This document shows, one piece after another, positions 28,122-36,225 of a stretch of 64,000 nucleotides of DNA. Each line of letters starts with the position of its first letter. The first letter of the stretch is position 1. The stretch lies in assembly GCA_004762125.1 (NCBI GenBank), contig SIHQ01000012.1, positions 62,001-126,000 of the forward strand, read 5' to 3'. Origin of the DNA: Oceanospirillales bacterium. GTDB lineage: Bacteria > Pseudomonadota > Gammaproteobacteria > Pseudomonadales > Endozoicomonadaceae. The notes below the pieces were generated by a model. The model was not told where the DNA came from. It did no database searches and worked only from the letters and a program-made list of their open reading frames with translations. Both the position numbers and the translations under genes were made by a program.

Positions 28122-28302
28122 GTGTTTGAAGAACTATTGTTTCAGATTTTTTCAGTTTATTTATTGTGCAATATTGTCTGTATTTATTAATTTATAACAA
28201 GAGAATGTAGACAAAAATAATGAAAAAAATGAGCTTTTCACTCCATGTTTGCTATTAGTTAGTGACATTTAAAATAAAAGCGCATCACTGGAGATAACAT
28301 CT

Positions 28303-29580
28303 TTGTCGGTCACTGAAGCACCTTCTTCCCAGCGAGCAGTTTTTCTCTGTCTGAGCCTCTTTTGTCTGATCGTCATTTGTGCAGGATGTGCAGGTCTATT
28401 GCCTACAGGCTTTAGCGGTGTAATTGCTTTTATCATGGCACTGGGTGGTGTTCTTAACGCCTTGGGTGAAAGGCTAGGCTGGATCAGAAATTATCTGGGC
28501 GGTGGGCCGATAGTGGTTATCTTTGGCTCCAGCCTGATGGTGGCAGTGGGCCTGATACCTGAGTCACTTTCACAGAATGTCACTGTATTTGTCCGTGACC
28601 AGGGCTTTCTGACTCTGTTTATTTCAGCACTGATCTCTGGAAGCCTTCTGGGGATGGATAGAGATCTGTTATTGAAATCGGCTGTATGGTTTTTCCCCGT
28701 CATTTTGGGCGGAGTGGTTTGTGCTCTGATATTTGCCGGAGCGGCAGGTTTTCTTATTGGTAGCGGTTTTACTGAAGCGATTTTTTTTGTCGGTCTTCCC
28801 ATTATGGGTGGTGGTATGGGAGCTGGAGCTGTGCCTCTGGCCGAAATTTTTGCCCGTGTTATTGACTCGGACTCCACATCCGTATTGTCAAAAATGATGC
28901 CTGCGGTAGTGCTGGGGAATTTGTTTGCGATTATTGCGGCAGGTTTGCTCGAGAAACTAGGTAAAAACTATACCTGTCTTAGTGGCGATGGTCGTTTAAT
29001 GAAAGGACAGGCGAAGATTCTTGGCCATTCTGAAGAGAACGAGTCAGTCGTTTGTTTGGCAAGAATGGGGTCAGGTCTTTTTGTTTCTACCAGCTTTTAT
29101 GTAGCAGGCTACTTGCTGAGCTATCTGCTGCCTCTTCACCCGTATGCTCTGATGATTCTTTGTGTAGGTGTAGTTAAGGCGACAGGCGTTATGCCTGACT
29201 ACTTTGAGGAAAGCGCTGCTCTTTGGGGTAACTTCATGGTACTTGCCCTGACTCCGGCTTTGTTGGCCTGTATAGGTATTGGGTTTACCGATCTTCAGCA
29301 GGTTGCCATGGTGATTTCAGTACCTTATGTGTTCCTCGTTGTAGCAACAGTCACTGGTGCCGTTATTGGAGCAGGAACGGTTGGTCGGTTGCTTGGTTTC
29401 TATCCCATTGAAGCCTCAATTACTGCTGGACTGTGTATGGCTAATATGGGAGGTACTGGAGATATCGCTGTTTTGTCTGCAAGCCGTCGTATGAATTTGA
29501 TGCCTTTTGCCCAGATTTCATCTCGAATGGGCGGTGCCATGATTTTGCTATTAGCTACTGCCTTGATGGGCTTAGTCTAA
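28303..29580 (+). CDS. 2-hydroxycarboxylate transporter (2HCT/CitS family)
   Basis: 425 residues with about 11 hydrophobic segments. The two GGxG reentrant motifs of the family are visible: MGGGMGAGAVPLAEI near residue 170 and MANMGGTGDIAVLSASRRMNLM near residue 385. The C-terminal SRRMNLMPFAQ region holds the conserved Arg that binds the carboxylate of citrate or malate. It exchanges or symports citrate, malate or lactate with Na+ or H+. The ligand is not resolved. The start is TTG with GGAG nearby. No citrate lyase or decarboxylase gene is adjacent. Confidence 0.88.
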   Translation: MSVTEAPSSQRAVFLCLSLFCLIVICAGCAGLLPTGFSGVIAFIMALGGVLNALGERLGWIRNYLGGGPIVVIFGSSLMVAVGLIPESLSQNVTVFVRDQGFLTLFISALISGSLLGMDRDLLLKSAVWFFPVILGGVVCALIFAGAAGFLIGSGFTEAIFFVGLPIMGGGMGAGAVPLAEIFARVIDSDSTSVLSKMMPAVVLGNLFAIIAAGLLEKLGKNYTCLSGDGRLMKGQAKILGHSEENESVVCLARMGSGLFVSTSFYVAGYLLSYLLPLHPYALMILCVGVVKATGVMPDYFEESAALWGNFMVLALTPALLACIGIGFTDLQQVAMVISVPYVFLVVATVTGAVIGAGTVGRLLGFYPIEASITAGLCMANMGGTGDIAVLSASRRMNLMPFAQISSRMGGAMILLLATALMGLV

Positions 29581-29736
29581 AGATCGTATTTGAACCTCTG
29601 TCCGCGTCAATTTATAGTAATTCAAAATAATATCAATTCTTCTGTGAACTACGTACGCTTCATTGATCAAAAGATGCGTTTCACAAATTTTGAATACACT
29701 GATTGATTGCTATTAAAAAGGGTAAAGAGGTACGGG

Positions 29737-30807
29737 ATGACTGATAAAATTCTATTTGAAGAGTTGCCAACAGCATCAGATCAACTGATAGGCGTGTTAA
29801 CACTGAACGCCGAAAAGAGTTTGAATTCCCTTGATCTGGAAATGATTGATTCTCTACTGGCCAAGTTGACAGAGTGGCAGAGTAACAATTGTATCAGTTG
29901 TATTTTTATTCAGGGAGCTGGTGAAAAAGCATTTTGTGCTGGAGGCGATATACGTACCCTTAGAAAAGCAGCGCTTACTGCTGACAGGCAAACGGTGGAG
30001 CGTTTCTTTGAAACTGAGTATCGATTGGATCACCTGATTCATACCTATCAAAAACCAGTGATCTGTTGGGGTAATGGTATTGTTATGGGTGGTGGTCTGG
30101 GATTGATGTTCGGTGCAGACTTCCGTATTGCAACGGATACCACCATGATGGCCATGCCTGAAATCACTATTGGGCTTTATCCGGATGTAGGTGCGTCCTG
30201 GGTATTGAACAAAATGCCTGCCAAGATTGGTTTGTTTATGGGGCTGACAGGTTGTCGTCTGAATCCGGCGGATGCCAAATACCTTGGTCTCGCGAACCGC
30301 TTTATCGATCATGCCTACCGTGAAAATGTGTTGAAATCTCTCGAGCAAGCTGACTGGTCTGGTAATGCTTATCAGGTCGCCCATGATGTTATTCAGCAGT
30401 ATGCGGAGAACAGTGCAGGCTGGCTGCCTTACTCAAAAATCAGAGAGCACCGGGATATCATAAATCAGCTGATGGATCATCCTTTTCTTGATGCTGTTTT
30501 GTCAGGTCTTGAGCAGATAACAGTAGAAGATGAGTGGTTACAGAAAGCGGCTGCCACAGCGCTGAAAGGATCACCCCTATCTGCAGCGATCACATTTGAA
30601 CAGCTACGTCGAAGTCGTCATTACTCACTCAGAGAGGCTTTTGACAGTGAACTGGTTCTTTCAGTTAATTGCACGCTGAAAGGCGATGTGGCAGAAGGCG
30701 TTCGCGCACTGTTGATTGATAAAGACCAGAATCCTCAATGGCAGTACTCAGCTCTGGCTGATATTTCAACTGAAACCCTCGATAGTTTCTTTGTATACCC
30801 TGACTGA
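29737..30807 (+). CDS. 3-hydroxyisobutyryl-CoA hydrolase-like enzyme (enoyl-CoA hydratase family)
   Basis: About 356 residues of the crotonase fold. The oxyanion-hole segments are KAFCAGGDIRTL (residues 60-75) and GNGIVMGGGLGLM; the catalytic region MPEITIGLYPDVGASWVL has the Glu and Asp typical of HIBCH. The length and the C-terminal ECH_2-type extension favour 3-hydroxyisobutyryl-CoA hydrolase of valine breakdown over a plain enoyl-CoA hydratase. The ATG at 29737 is chosen over the TTG at 29707 because AGAGG precedes it. No other valine genes are near. Confidence 0.82.
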   Translation: MTDKILFEELPTASDQLIGVLTLNAEKSLNSLDLEMIDSLLAKLTEWQSNNCISCIFIQGAGEKAFCAGGDIRTLRKAALTADRQTVERFFETEYRLDHLIHTYQKPVICWGNGIVMGGGLGLMFGADFRIATDTTMMAMPEITIGLYPDVGASWVLNKMPAKIGLFMGLTGCRLNPADAKYLGLANRFIDHAYRENVLKSLEQADWSGNAYQVAHDVIQQYAENSAGWLPYSKIREHRDIINQLMDHPFLDAVLSGLEQITVEDEWLQKAAATALKGSPLSAAITFEQLRRSRHYSLREAFDSELVLSVNCTLKGDVAEGVRALLIDKDQNPQWQYSALADISTETLDSFFVYPD

Positions 30808-30851
30808 TCTTCAGTGAATAGTAGCTCTGGTTGTCACGACAGTCAGAAAAT

Positions 30852-30877
30852 AAAAGGGCTCTACCATAAGCCCTTTT
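30852..30877 (+). terminator. Terminator after the CoA hydrolase gene
   Basis: Stem AAAAGGGCT / AGCCCTTTT with an eight-base loop. Confidence 0.78.
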
Positions 30878-30962
30878 GGAAATTATTTTGATTTTTCCGA
30901 CCGCTTTCTGAGAGGATAAAGAATGTAGCTGTTGCATTGTTCATTAAACAAGGATTGTTTTT

Positions 30963-31283
30963 ATGAATGCTTGGCCCATTCTTTTTACCGCACTTCTTTC
31001 TCTTCCACTTAGTTTGAATACTCTTGCATCTGATACGGTGCAGCTTGAAAAAAGCTGTGCAAGTGGCTTAAACGAGTACGTTTCAGGTAACTACCTTCAG
31101 GCTTTTTCCATTCTTAAAAAACAAGCTGATTCAGGGCTGGATTGTGCCCAGCATTGGGTGGCAAGAATGTACCAGACAGGGTATGGGGCGCCTATGAATC
31201 GAGAAAAATCCCTCGTTTATTATCAACTGGCAGCAAGGCAGGGCTTTCCTCAAGCTATTTTCCAGCTGGAAATTCTTAAGTGA
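30963..31283 (+). CDS. Small periplasmic Sel1-like repeat protein
   Basis: 106 residues with a signal peptide ending near TLASD, then one or two Sel1-type helical repeats (GNYLQAFSILKKQADSG; QHWVARMYQTGYGAPMN; KSLVYYQLAARQGFPQAI). Two Cys residues (32 and 61) could form a disulfide. Sel1 proteins usually mediate protein contacts. The partner is unknown, and the gene stands alone. Confidence 0.72.
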   Translation: MNAWPILFTALLSLPLSLNTLASDTVQLEKSCASGLNEYVSGNYLQAFSILKKQADSGLDCAQHWVARMYQTGYGAPMNREKSLVYYQLAARQGFPQAIFQLEILK

Positions 31284-31471
31284 TTGCTCAATAGAGAGGA
31301 TATATATCTGAATGCTGATTCAGGAAGCTGAATTTTAAAACAGTTTTCTGATGGATTGCCTGAACCCAATAACAGTTTTAAAAGCTATTGACTAACCAGT
31401 AGCTATACTTCCGTTCTTGGGAATGGTGGTTGTAAAAATGTTTAAGTGTCAGATATGGAGTTCATAACAGC
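31284..31471. other. Intergenic region without a recognised gene
   Basis: AT-rich, with one very short ORF after GAGAGGA (ATG at 31312) that ends after eight codons. Nothing else is supported. Confidence 0.3.
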
Positions 31472-32692
31472 ATGCTGCTGCCCTACAGCCCTGATCTAAA
31501 AAAAGCTGCAGTAGTAACAAGTCTTGCAACTTTACTGATGCTATCCATAGCTACTCTGCTTATTCAGCCAGGTTTGAATAAACACTGGTTTATGATGATC
31601 AATGATGTCGATTATGGATTTTTTACCGCTTTCTGGATCTGGCTTACCAGTTTTGGTGATGGTTTCTTTCTTTATCCTATTGCCATGATGTTTTTTATCC
31701 GTTCACCCGGAAAATACTGGCTATTGATTTTGACCATGCTGGTTGGAGCCTTGTTCTTGAATGGAGGTAAGGCTTTAATTTCAAGCGCCAGACCTTTAGC
31801 GGAACTCCATGATGCAGTGAGGGTTTTAGGGCCGGCACTTCGAGCAGACTCTATGCCTTCGGGTCATACGGGAACCATCTTCCTGTTGGCTGGATTGGTA
31901 CTTTTGCATGGCAGAAAGTTCCTGGCTCTGCCTGTTTTGATATTTGCTCTGCTTGTCGCGATTTCAAGAATAGTGGTAGGTGCGCACTGGCCATTAGATC
32001 TGGTAGCAGGAGCCTGGTTGGGAATTCTTGCTGCTGTCATTGGATCTTTTATTGGTTCTAGAATAATTTTACCGAAACTGGGGCGCTGCCTATTCATTGT
32101 CCTTGGGCTTTTATGCGTGCTGGTATTGCCTCAATATGATAATGGTTATCGCGATCAACTCTATGTTTTGATCACTCAATACCTTCTTGCCCTGCTGGCT
32201 CTGGCTCTTATTTTTTGGGAGCTGGCTCAGCTTCTTTTGAGGCAAGAGCAGATGCAGGAGATCGAGCAATGGCTGAAGATTACGGCCCAACGCTTCCTGA
32301 AATTTGGGCTAGTAGGAAGCAGTGGTTTCATTGTAGATCTTGGCTCTTATACTTTAATGACTCTAGCTGGAACACCACACTTATTAGCCAGAGCCATCTC
32401 ATACTGGGTATCAGCCAGTTGGAACTGGTTCTGGAATAGAAAATACACCTTTGCCCATATCCCAAAAGGGAACAAGTTGACGCAGTGGTTGAAGTATCTG
32501 TTGATGTGTCTTTTCAGCTTTGTATTGAATTGGGGTGCTTACTACCTGCTTACGACTCACGTTGATTTCTTTGCTGACTATAAACAACTGGGGCTGATTG
32601 CTGGCGTTGCTATTGGAATGTTCTTTAATTTTACCGTTGCATCCAGAGTTATATTTTCAGTTGATGATACTCAAAAAAGCAGAGAGGTTTGA
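31472..32692 (+). CDS. PAP2 phosphatase fused to a GtrA-like flippase domain
   Basis: 406 residues, almost all membrane. Residues about 1-200 form a PAP2 lipid phosphatase with the three motifs KALISSARP, SMPSGHT and SRIVVGAHWPLD. Residues about 265-395 form a GtrA-like domain (FLKFGLVGSSGFIVDLGSYTLM, then WFWNRKYTF, then four helices ending GMFFNFTVASRVIF). PAP2 enzymes dephosphorylate polyprenyl pyrophosphate; GtrA proteins are thought to move polyprenyl-linked sugars across the inner membrane. Fusion suggests that carrier recycling and flipping are joined. The downstream GT9 gene starts two bases after its stop. Both halves look intact. Confidence 0.85.
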   Translation: MLLPYSPDLKKAAVVTSLATLLMLSIATLLIQPGLNKHWFMMINDVDYGFFTAFWIWLTSFGDGFFLYPIAMMFFIRSPGKYWLLILTMLVGALFLNGGKALISSARPLAELHDAVRVLGPALRADSMPSGHTGTIFLLAGLVLLHGRKFLALPVLIFALLVAISRIVVGAHWPLDLVAGAWLGILAAVIGSFIGSRIILPKLGRCLFIVLGLLCVLVLPQYDNGYRDQLYVLITQYLLALLALALIFWELAQLLLRQEQMQEIEQWLKITAQRFLKFGLVGSSGFIVDLGSYTLMTLAGTPHLLARAISYWVSASWNWFWNRKYTFAHIPKGNKLTQWLKYLLMCLFSFVLNWGAYYLLTTHVDFFADYKQLGLIAGVAIGMFFNFTVASRVIFSVDDTQKSREV

Positions 32693-32693
32693 T

Positions 32694-33926
32694 TTGAAAG
32701 TCGATTCCATGCGGTTTATTGATCGTTATTTTGGTCAACCTGTTTGCCTGTTGTTGCAGCTCTTGTATTGGCCTTTTGATAGTTTCCAACGCTCCAGACA
32801 GCCGATTGTAGAGAGGGCGCTCTTTATAGAATTATCCGAAATGGGCAGTGCCGTGCTGGTGGATCCAGCTATGCGCTGGCTTCAGCAACAGGACAAAGAA
32901 CTTTTCTTTGTTATTTTTGAGAAAAACGCCTGCAGCCTTGATCTGTTAAAGACAATCCCAAAAGAAAATGTGTTTCACCTAAAACCTGATAACATCTGGG
33001 CTCTTCTTTTTAGTACCATTCGGTTTCTTATCTGGGTGCGTCAAAAGAACATTAATACGGTGGTTGATCTTGAACTTTTTTCTCGTTTCACTGCTATTTT
33101 GACGCGATTGTCTGGTGCAAAAATCAGGGCCGGATTTCATCGGGTACACGAGGAAGGGCTTTATCGTGGTAATTTCCTGACCCATCCGGTGATGTATAAC
33201 CCCCACAAACATATTTCCAAAAACTTCATGACTCTGGTTCGAGCAACCATGTTTAGAGACCATCAGCCATACCAGAAGCTGCCATCAGATCAGGAACCTG
33301 TATTAGCAAGAGCAGAAGTTGATGGAAGGCTAGTCGATGCAGTAACTGTCCGGTTGCAGAAACTGACCGCTCTTTACCGCTCAGGGCAAAGTAGACTGGT
33401 TCTGATCAATCCCAATGGCAGTGATCTGGTTCCCCAGAGGCGCTGGCTTATGAGTAGCTATGCAGAGGTGATTACCGGAATTCTGAATCAGTTTGACGAT
33501 GTTATTGTATTGATTACCGGTTCAAAGTCAGAGCGTAAGGCTGCCGAGCAATTACGGGTTATGGTTGGGAATAATGAGCGATGTATTAACAGTGCCGGTG
33601 TTTTTAGCTTTGAAGAACTGGTGCCTCTTTATTCAATGTCAGAATTGATGATTAGTAATGATTCTGGCCCCCCTCATTTTGCTTCGGTGACTGATTTGAG
33701 GACCTATGTTCTGTTTGGGCCGGAGACGCCAGCGCTGTATGGATCGATGGGTAATTCGGTGTCCATCTACGCGGATTTACCTTGTTCACCCTGCGTTAGT
33801 GCAGCTAATCACAGAAAGACCAGCTGCCAGGATAATCAGTGTTTGAAGCAAATAACACCTGATCAAGTGTTGGATTTAGTCATTCCTTATCTGGATGGGC
33901 ATCTGCTGGTTAAAAGCTCAACTTGA
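32694..33926 (+). CDS. Glycosyltransferase family 9 protein (heptosyltransferase-like)
   Basis: About 410 residues with a GT-B fold. The C-terminal donor-binding half is clear: LVLINPNGSDLVPQRRW, then VIVLITGSKSERKAAEQL, then SNDSGPPHFASVTDLRTYVLFG, and a terminal Cys-rich CSPCVSAANH segment. Typical heptosyltransferases have D-T/S-G-P-x-H here; this one has DSGPPH. The acceptor may be lipopolysaccharide core or another glycan. The TTG at 32694 is chosen because AGAGAGG lies seven bases upstream; an ATG at 32709 is the alternative. It is coupled to the PAP2-GtrA gene. Confidence 0.83.
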   Translation: MKVDSMRFIDRYFGQPVCLLLQLLYWPFDSFQRSRQPIVERALFIELSEMGSAVLVDPAMRWLQQQDKELFFVIFEKNACSLDLLKTIPKENVFHLKPDNIWALLFSTIRFLIWVRQKNINTVVDLELFSRFTAILTRLSGAKIRAGFHRVHEEGLYRGNFLTHPVMYNPHKHISKNFMTLVRATMFRDHQPYQKLPSDQEPVLARAEVDGRLVDAVTVRLQKLTALYRSGQSRLVLINPNGSDLVPQRRWLMSSYAEVITGILNQFDDVIVLITGSKSERKAAEQLRVMVGNNERCINSAGVFSFEELVPLYSMSELMISNDSGPPHFASVTDLRTYVLFGPETPALYGSMGNSVSIYADLPCSPCVSAANHRKTSCQDNQCLKQITPDQVLDLVIPYLDGHLLVKSST

Positions 33927-34017
33927 GGACAGTTCTTTATTGCCCACAGTCATTATTAGAGCTTGTGATACACTAAATTCTAATAAGATTATTTTTTCCG
34001 ACGATGAGAGTTCATGG

Positions 34018-34347
34018 ATGAACCTGACAACACGGATCCTGCGATCACGCAAGGAGAAGCGTCTCTCTCAACAGGCCCTAGCTGACCTTATTGGTGTTTC
34101 ACGCAGTGCTTTGGCTCAATGGGAAACAGAGATGAGCAGTCCCAGCCTTGAGAATCTTCGCAAAATGGCTGAATTACTGGAAGTATCGTTTGAGTGGATA
34201 GCTACTGGCAGGGGCAATCAGATCCTGTCTGAGCCATCGGATACTATCTGCGATACCAAGGTGGATGATGAGATTATTCGCACCCTCTATCGTATGAATA
34301 ACAAGAAAAAGCGTGCCATATTGAATGTCATGAAGGCCATGAACTAG
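34018..34347 (+). CDS. XRE-family helix-turn-helix regulator
   Basis: 109 residues. The N-terminal HTH_3 domain (about residues 5-62) reads RSRKEKRLSQQALADLIGVS, then RSALAQWETEMSSPS, then LEVSFEWIATG, close to phage-repressor-like proteins. The C-terminal 40 residues are helical with no known domain. The ATG at 34018 is chosen as the natural start of the domain; an earlier in-frame TTG/ATG run would overlap the GT9 gene. Target unknown. It converges on the HU gene. Confidence 0.8.
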   Translation: MNLTTRILRSRKEKRLSQQALADLIGVSRSALAQWETEMSSPSLENLRKMAELLEVSFEWIATGRGNQILSEPSDTICDTKVDDEIIRTLYRMNNKKKRAILNVMKAMN

Positions 34348-34378
34348 TCCCGAAGCCTGAGAACTCTCAGCTTCGGGA
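34348..34378. terminator. Hairpin between convergent XRE and HU genes
   Basis: TCCCGAAGC and TGAGA pair with TCTCA and GCTTCGGGA, with one bulged C. The T-run is poor on both sides, so termination strength is uncertain. Confidence 0.55.
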
Positions 34379-34388
34379 ACGACTTCTG

Positions 34389-34661
34389 CTATTTGACGCT
34401 TTCCCTCAGTTTATTCCCCGGTTTGAATTGTGGCATCTTGCAGGCAGGGATATGTATTTCCTGGCCTGTCTGAGGATTTCTGCCTTTCCTGGCAGCCCGA
34501 TCAGCAACTGAGAAGGTGCCAAATCCGATCAGCTGTACGACATCACCCTTGGCCAAACTCTCCTGGGTATGATGTATAAAGGCATTGATCGCCATTTCAG
34601 CCTTGTTTTTGGAAAGGCTGGATTGTTCGGCAACCTGCTCAACAAGCTCTTTCTTGTTCAT
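34389..34661 (-). CDS. HU-family DNA-binding protein
   Basis: 90 residues of the HU/IHF fold: MNKKELVEQVAEQSSLSKNKA, then GDVVQLIGFGTFSVADR, then the DNA-binding arm RKGRNPQTGQEIHIPA and a C-terminal FKPGNKLRESVK. The sequence is closest to HU rather than IHF by its arm and start. The ATG at 34661 is chosen over one at 34709 because it matches the normal HU N-terminus. Confidence 0.9.
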   Translation of the reverse strand: MNKKELVEQVAEQSSLSKNKAEMAINAFIHHTQESLAKGDVVQLIGFGTFSVADRAARKGRNPQTGQEIHIPACKMPQFKPGNKLRESVK

Positions 34662-34857
34662 CGCCTGTCTCTGTTTCAGTCTTTGGATGTTAATCCCGGA
34701 TCGTGTCACCGGGCTCTGGTCTGAGCCGTGTCAATTACTCAGTGATTCATGATCTACCTGTCGAAGGCAAGTCATGATGACAGCTGTCAGACCCCCAAAT
34801 TCCCTGTAAGAATGAAAACACCATCCGGGCATTGCCCTGGCTTTGCTAATCAATTTT

Positions 34858-36225
34858 TCAGGCTTCCCGCAGAGCGTTTTGCCGTGCCCTGATGATTGGC
34901 TTTAGCAAATAGCTTAAAACGGTTTTCCTGCCAGTCAGAATGTCGACGCTGGTCTGCATTCCCGGAATGATTGGCAGAGACTGAGCGTTGGCATCAAGAT
35001 GGCTCTTTTCGGTTCTGACTCGAACAATATAGAAGCTCTGGCCGCTTTCGTCCTGAATTGAATCAGCACTGATGTGTTCAACCGTTCCTTTTAGGCTTCC
35101 GTAGATAGCAAAGTCATAGGCCGTTACCTTGACTATTGCGGCGAGACCGCTCTTCAGAAAGGCTATATCTTTTGGACGAACTCTGACTTCTATCAGCAGT
35201 TGATCCTGCACTGGAACAACCTCCATCAGATCCATTCCGGGTTGTACGACACCACCAAGTGTATTGTGATGAATCTTTTTCACGCGGCCTGTCATGGAAG
35301 ATCTGACCAGAGTTCGTTCAACCCGGTCAGCGTGAGAAGTGATGGCCTCTTCCAGTTGAGAGAGTCTCAATTGGTTTTGTTTGAGTTCTTCCATGGTACG
35401 ACTGCGGAAATTAAGGGCTATTTCATTAGTAGCTTGTTCTGCGGCCAATAACGCTGAGCTCAGTCTGGGCAGTGCTAACTCGGCAGCCTGAAGATCTCCG
35501 GCCAATTCATTTTCCCGATGTTGCTGACGAATAAGTTCAACTTCAGAAACAGCGCCTTGCTTACTCAATGCTTCAGTCAGTTTCAGTTCTTTGCGGGCCA
35601 GGGCGACACTTTTATTCAAGTGGTAGGTTCGGGATTTCATCTCACTGAGTTCCTGCTGAGCTTGTGTGACTTTTTCCTGAGCAATATTTTGTTCCGAGAC
35701 AATCACTTCGTCTCTGTTGTTGTAGAGATCAACTTCTCTTTCAATCTGTTTTCTGTGATGTCGTATATCTGGACTAAATTCCAGAGGCTGACCTGAAACT
35801 TCTGCTTTTAAGCGACAGCTCGTTACCATCAAAGATTGGAATTCGAGCTCTGCTTCTCTTTTAACTGATAGAAAACGAGTGTTATCGAGACGAAGTAGGG
35901 GCTGGTTTTGTTCAACCAACTGACCTTCTTCAACCAGAATGTCGGTGACAATACCGCCCTCAAGATTTTGAATGATTTGTACCCGGCTGGAGGGAATAAC
36001 CTTGCCATCACCACGAGCCATTTCGTCAATAGAGGCAAAACCGGCCCAGATAAAAAAGGTCACCATTGTGAGGGTGATTAAATAGATCAGAATTCGTCCC
36101 CCGGCGGTGGGCTGCATGAGTAGAGCCGCACTGGTCTCTGGCATAAACTCAAGGGAAAAGGTTTGTTGGCGGTAATGCTGCCACCGATTTCTCAGTTGTT
36201 TGAAAAGTGGTTGATTCAGTTTCAT
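34858..36225 (-). CDS. Type I secretion periplasmic adaptor (HlyD/LapC family)
   Basis: 455 residues: one N-terminal membrane helix (about 45-65), a lipoyl/beta-barrel start (GDGKVIPSSRVQIIQNLEGG, a family hallmark), a long coiled-coil hairpin (about 125-290), and a C-terminal half with RSSMTGRVKKIHHNTLGGVV and GMQTSVDILTGRKTVLSYLL. It would link the inner-membrane ATPase to an outer-membrane TolC-like channel. It overlaps the ATPase gene by four bases. No TolC gene or substrate is in the window. Confidence 0.93.
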   Translation of the reverse strand: MKLNQPLFKQLRNRWQHYRQQTFSLEFMPETSAALLMQPTAGGRILIYLITLTMVTFFIWAGFASIDEMARGDGKVIPSSRVQIIQNLEGGIVTDILVEEGQLVEQNQPLLRLDNTRFLSVKREAELEFQSLMVTSCRLKAEVSGQPLEFSPDIRHHRKQIEREVDLYNNRDEVIVSEQNIAQEKVTQAQQELSEMKSRTYHLNKSVALARKELKLTEALSKQGAVSEVELIRQQHRENELAGDLQAAELALPRLSSALLAAEQATNEIALNFRSRTMEELKQNQLRLSQLEEAITSHADRVERTLVRSSMTGRVKKIHHNTLGGVVQPGMDLMEVVPVQDQLLIEVRVRPKDIAFLKSGLAAIVKVTAYDFAIYGSLKGTVEHISADSIQDESGQSFYIVRVRTEKSHLDANAQSLPIIPGMQTSVDILTGRKTVLSYLLKPIIRARQNALREA

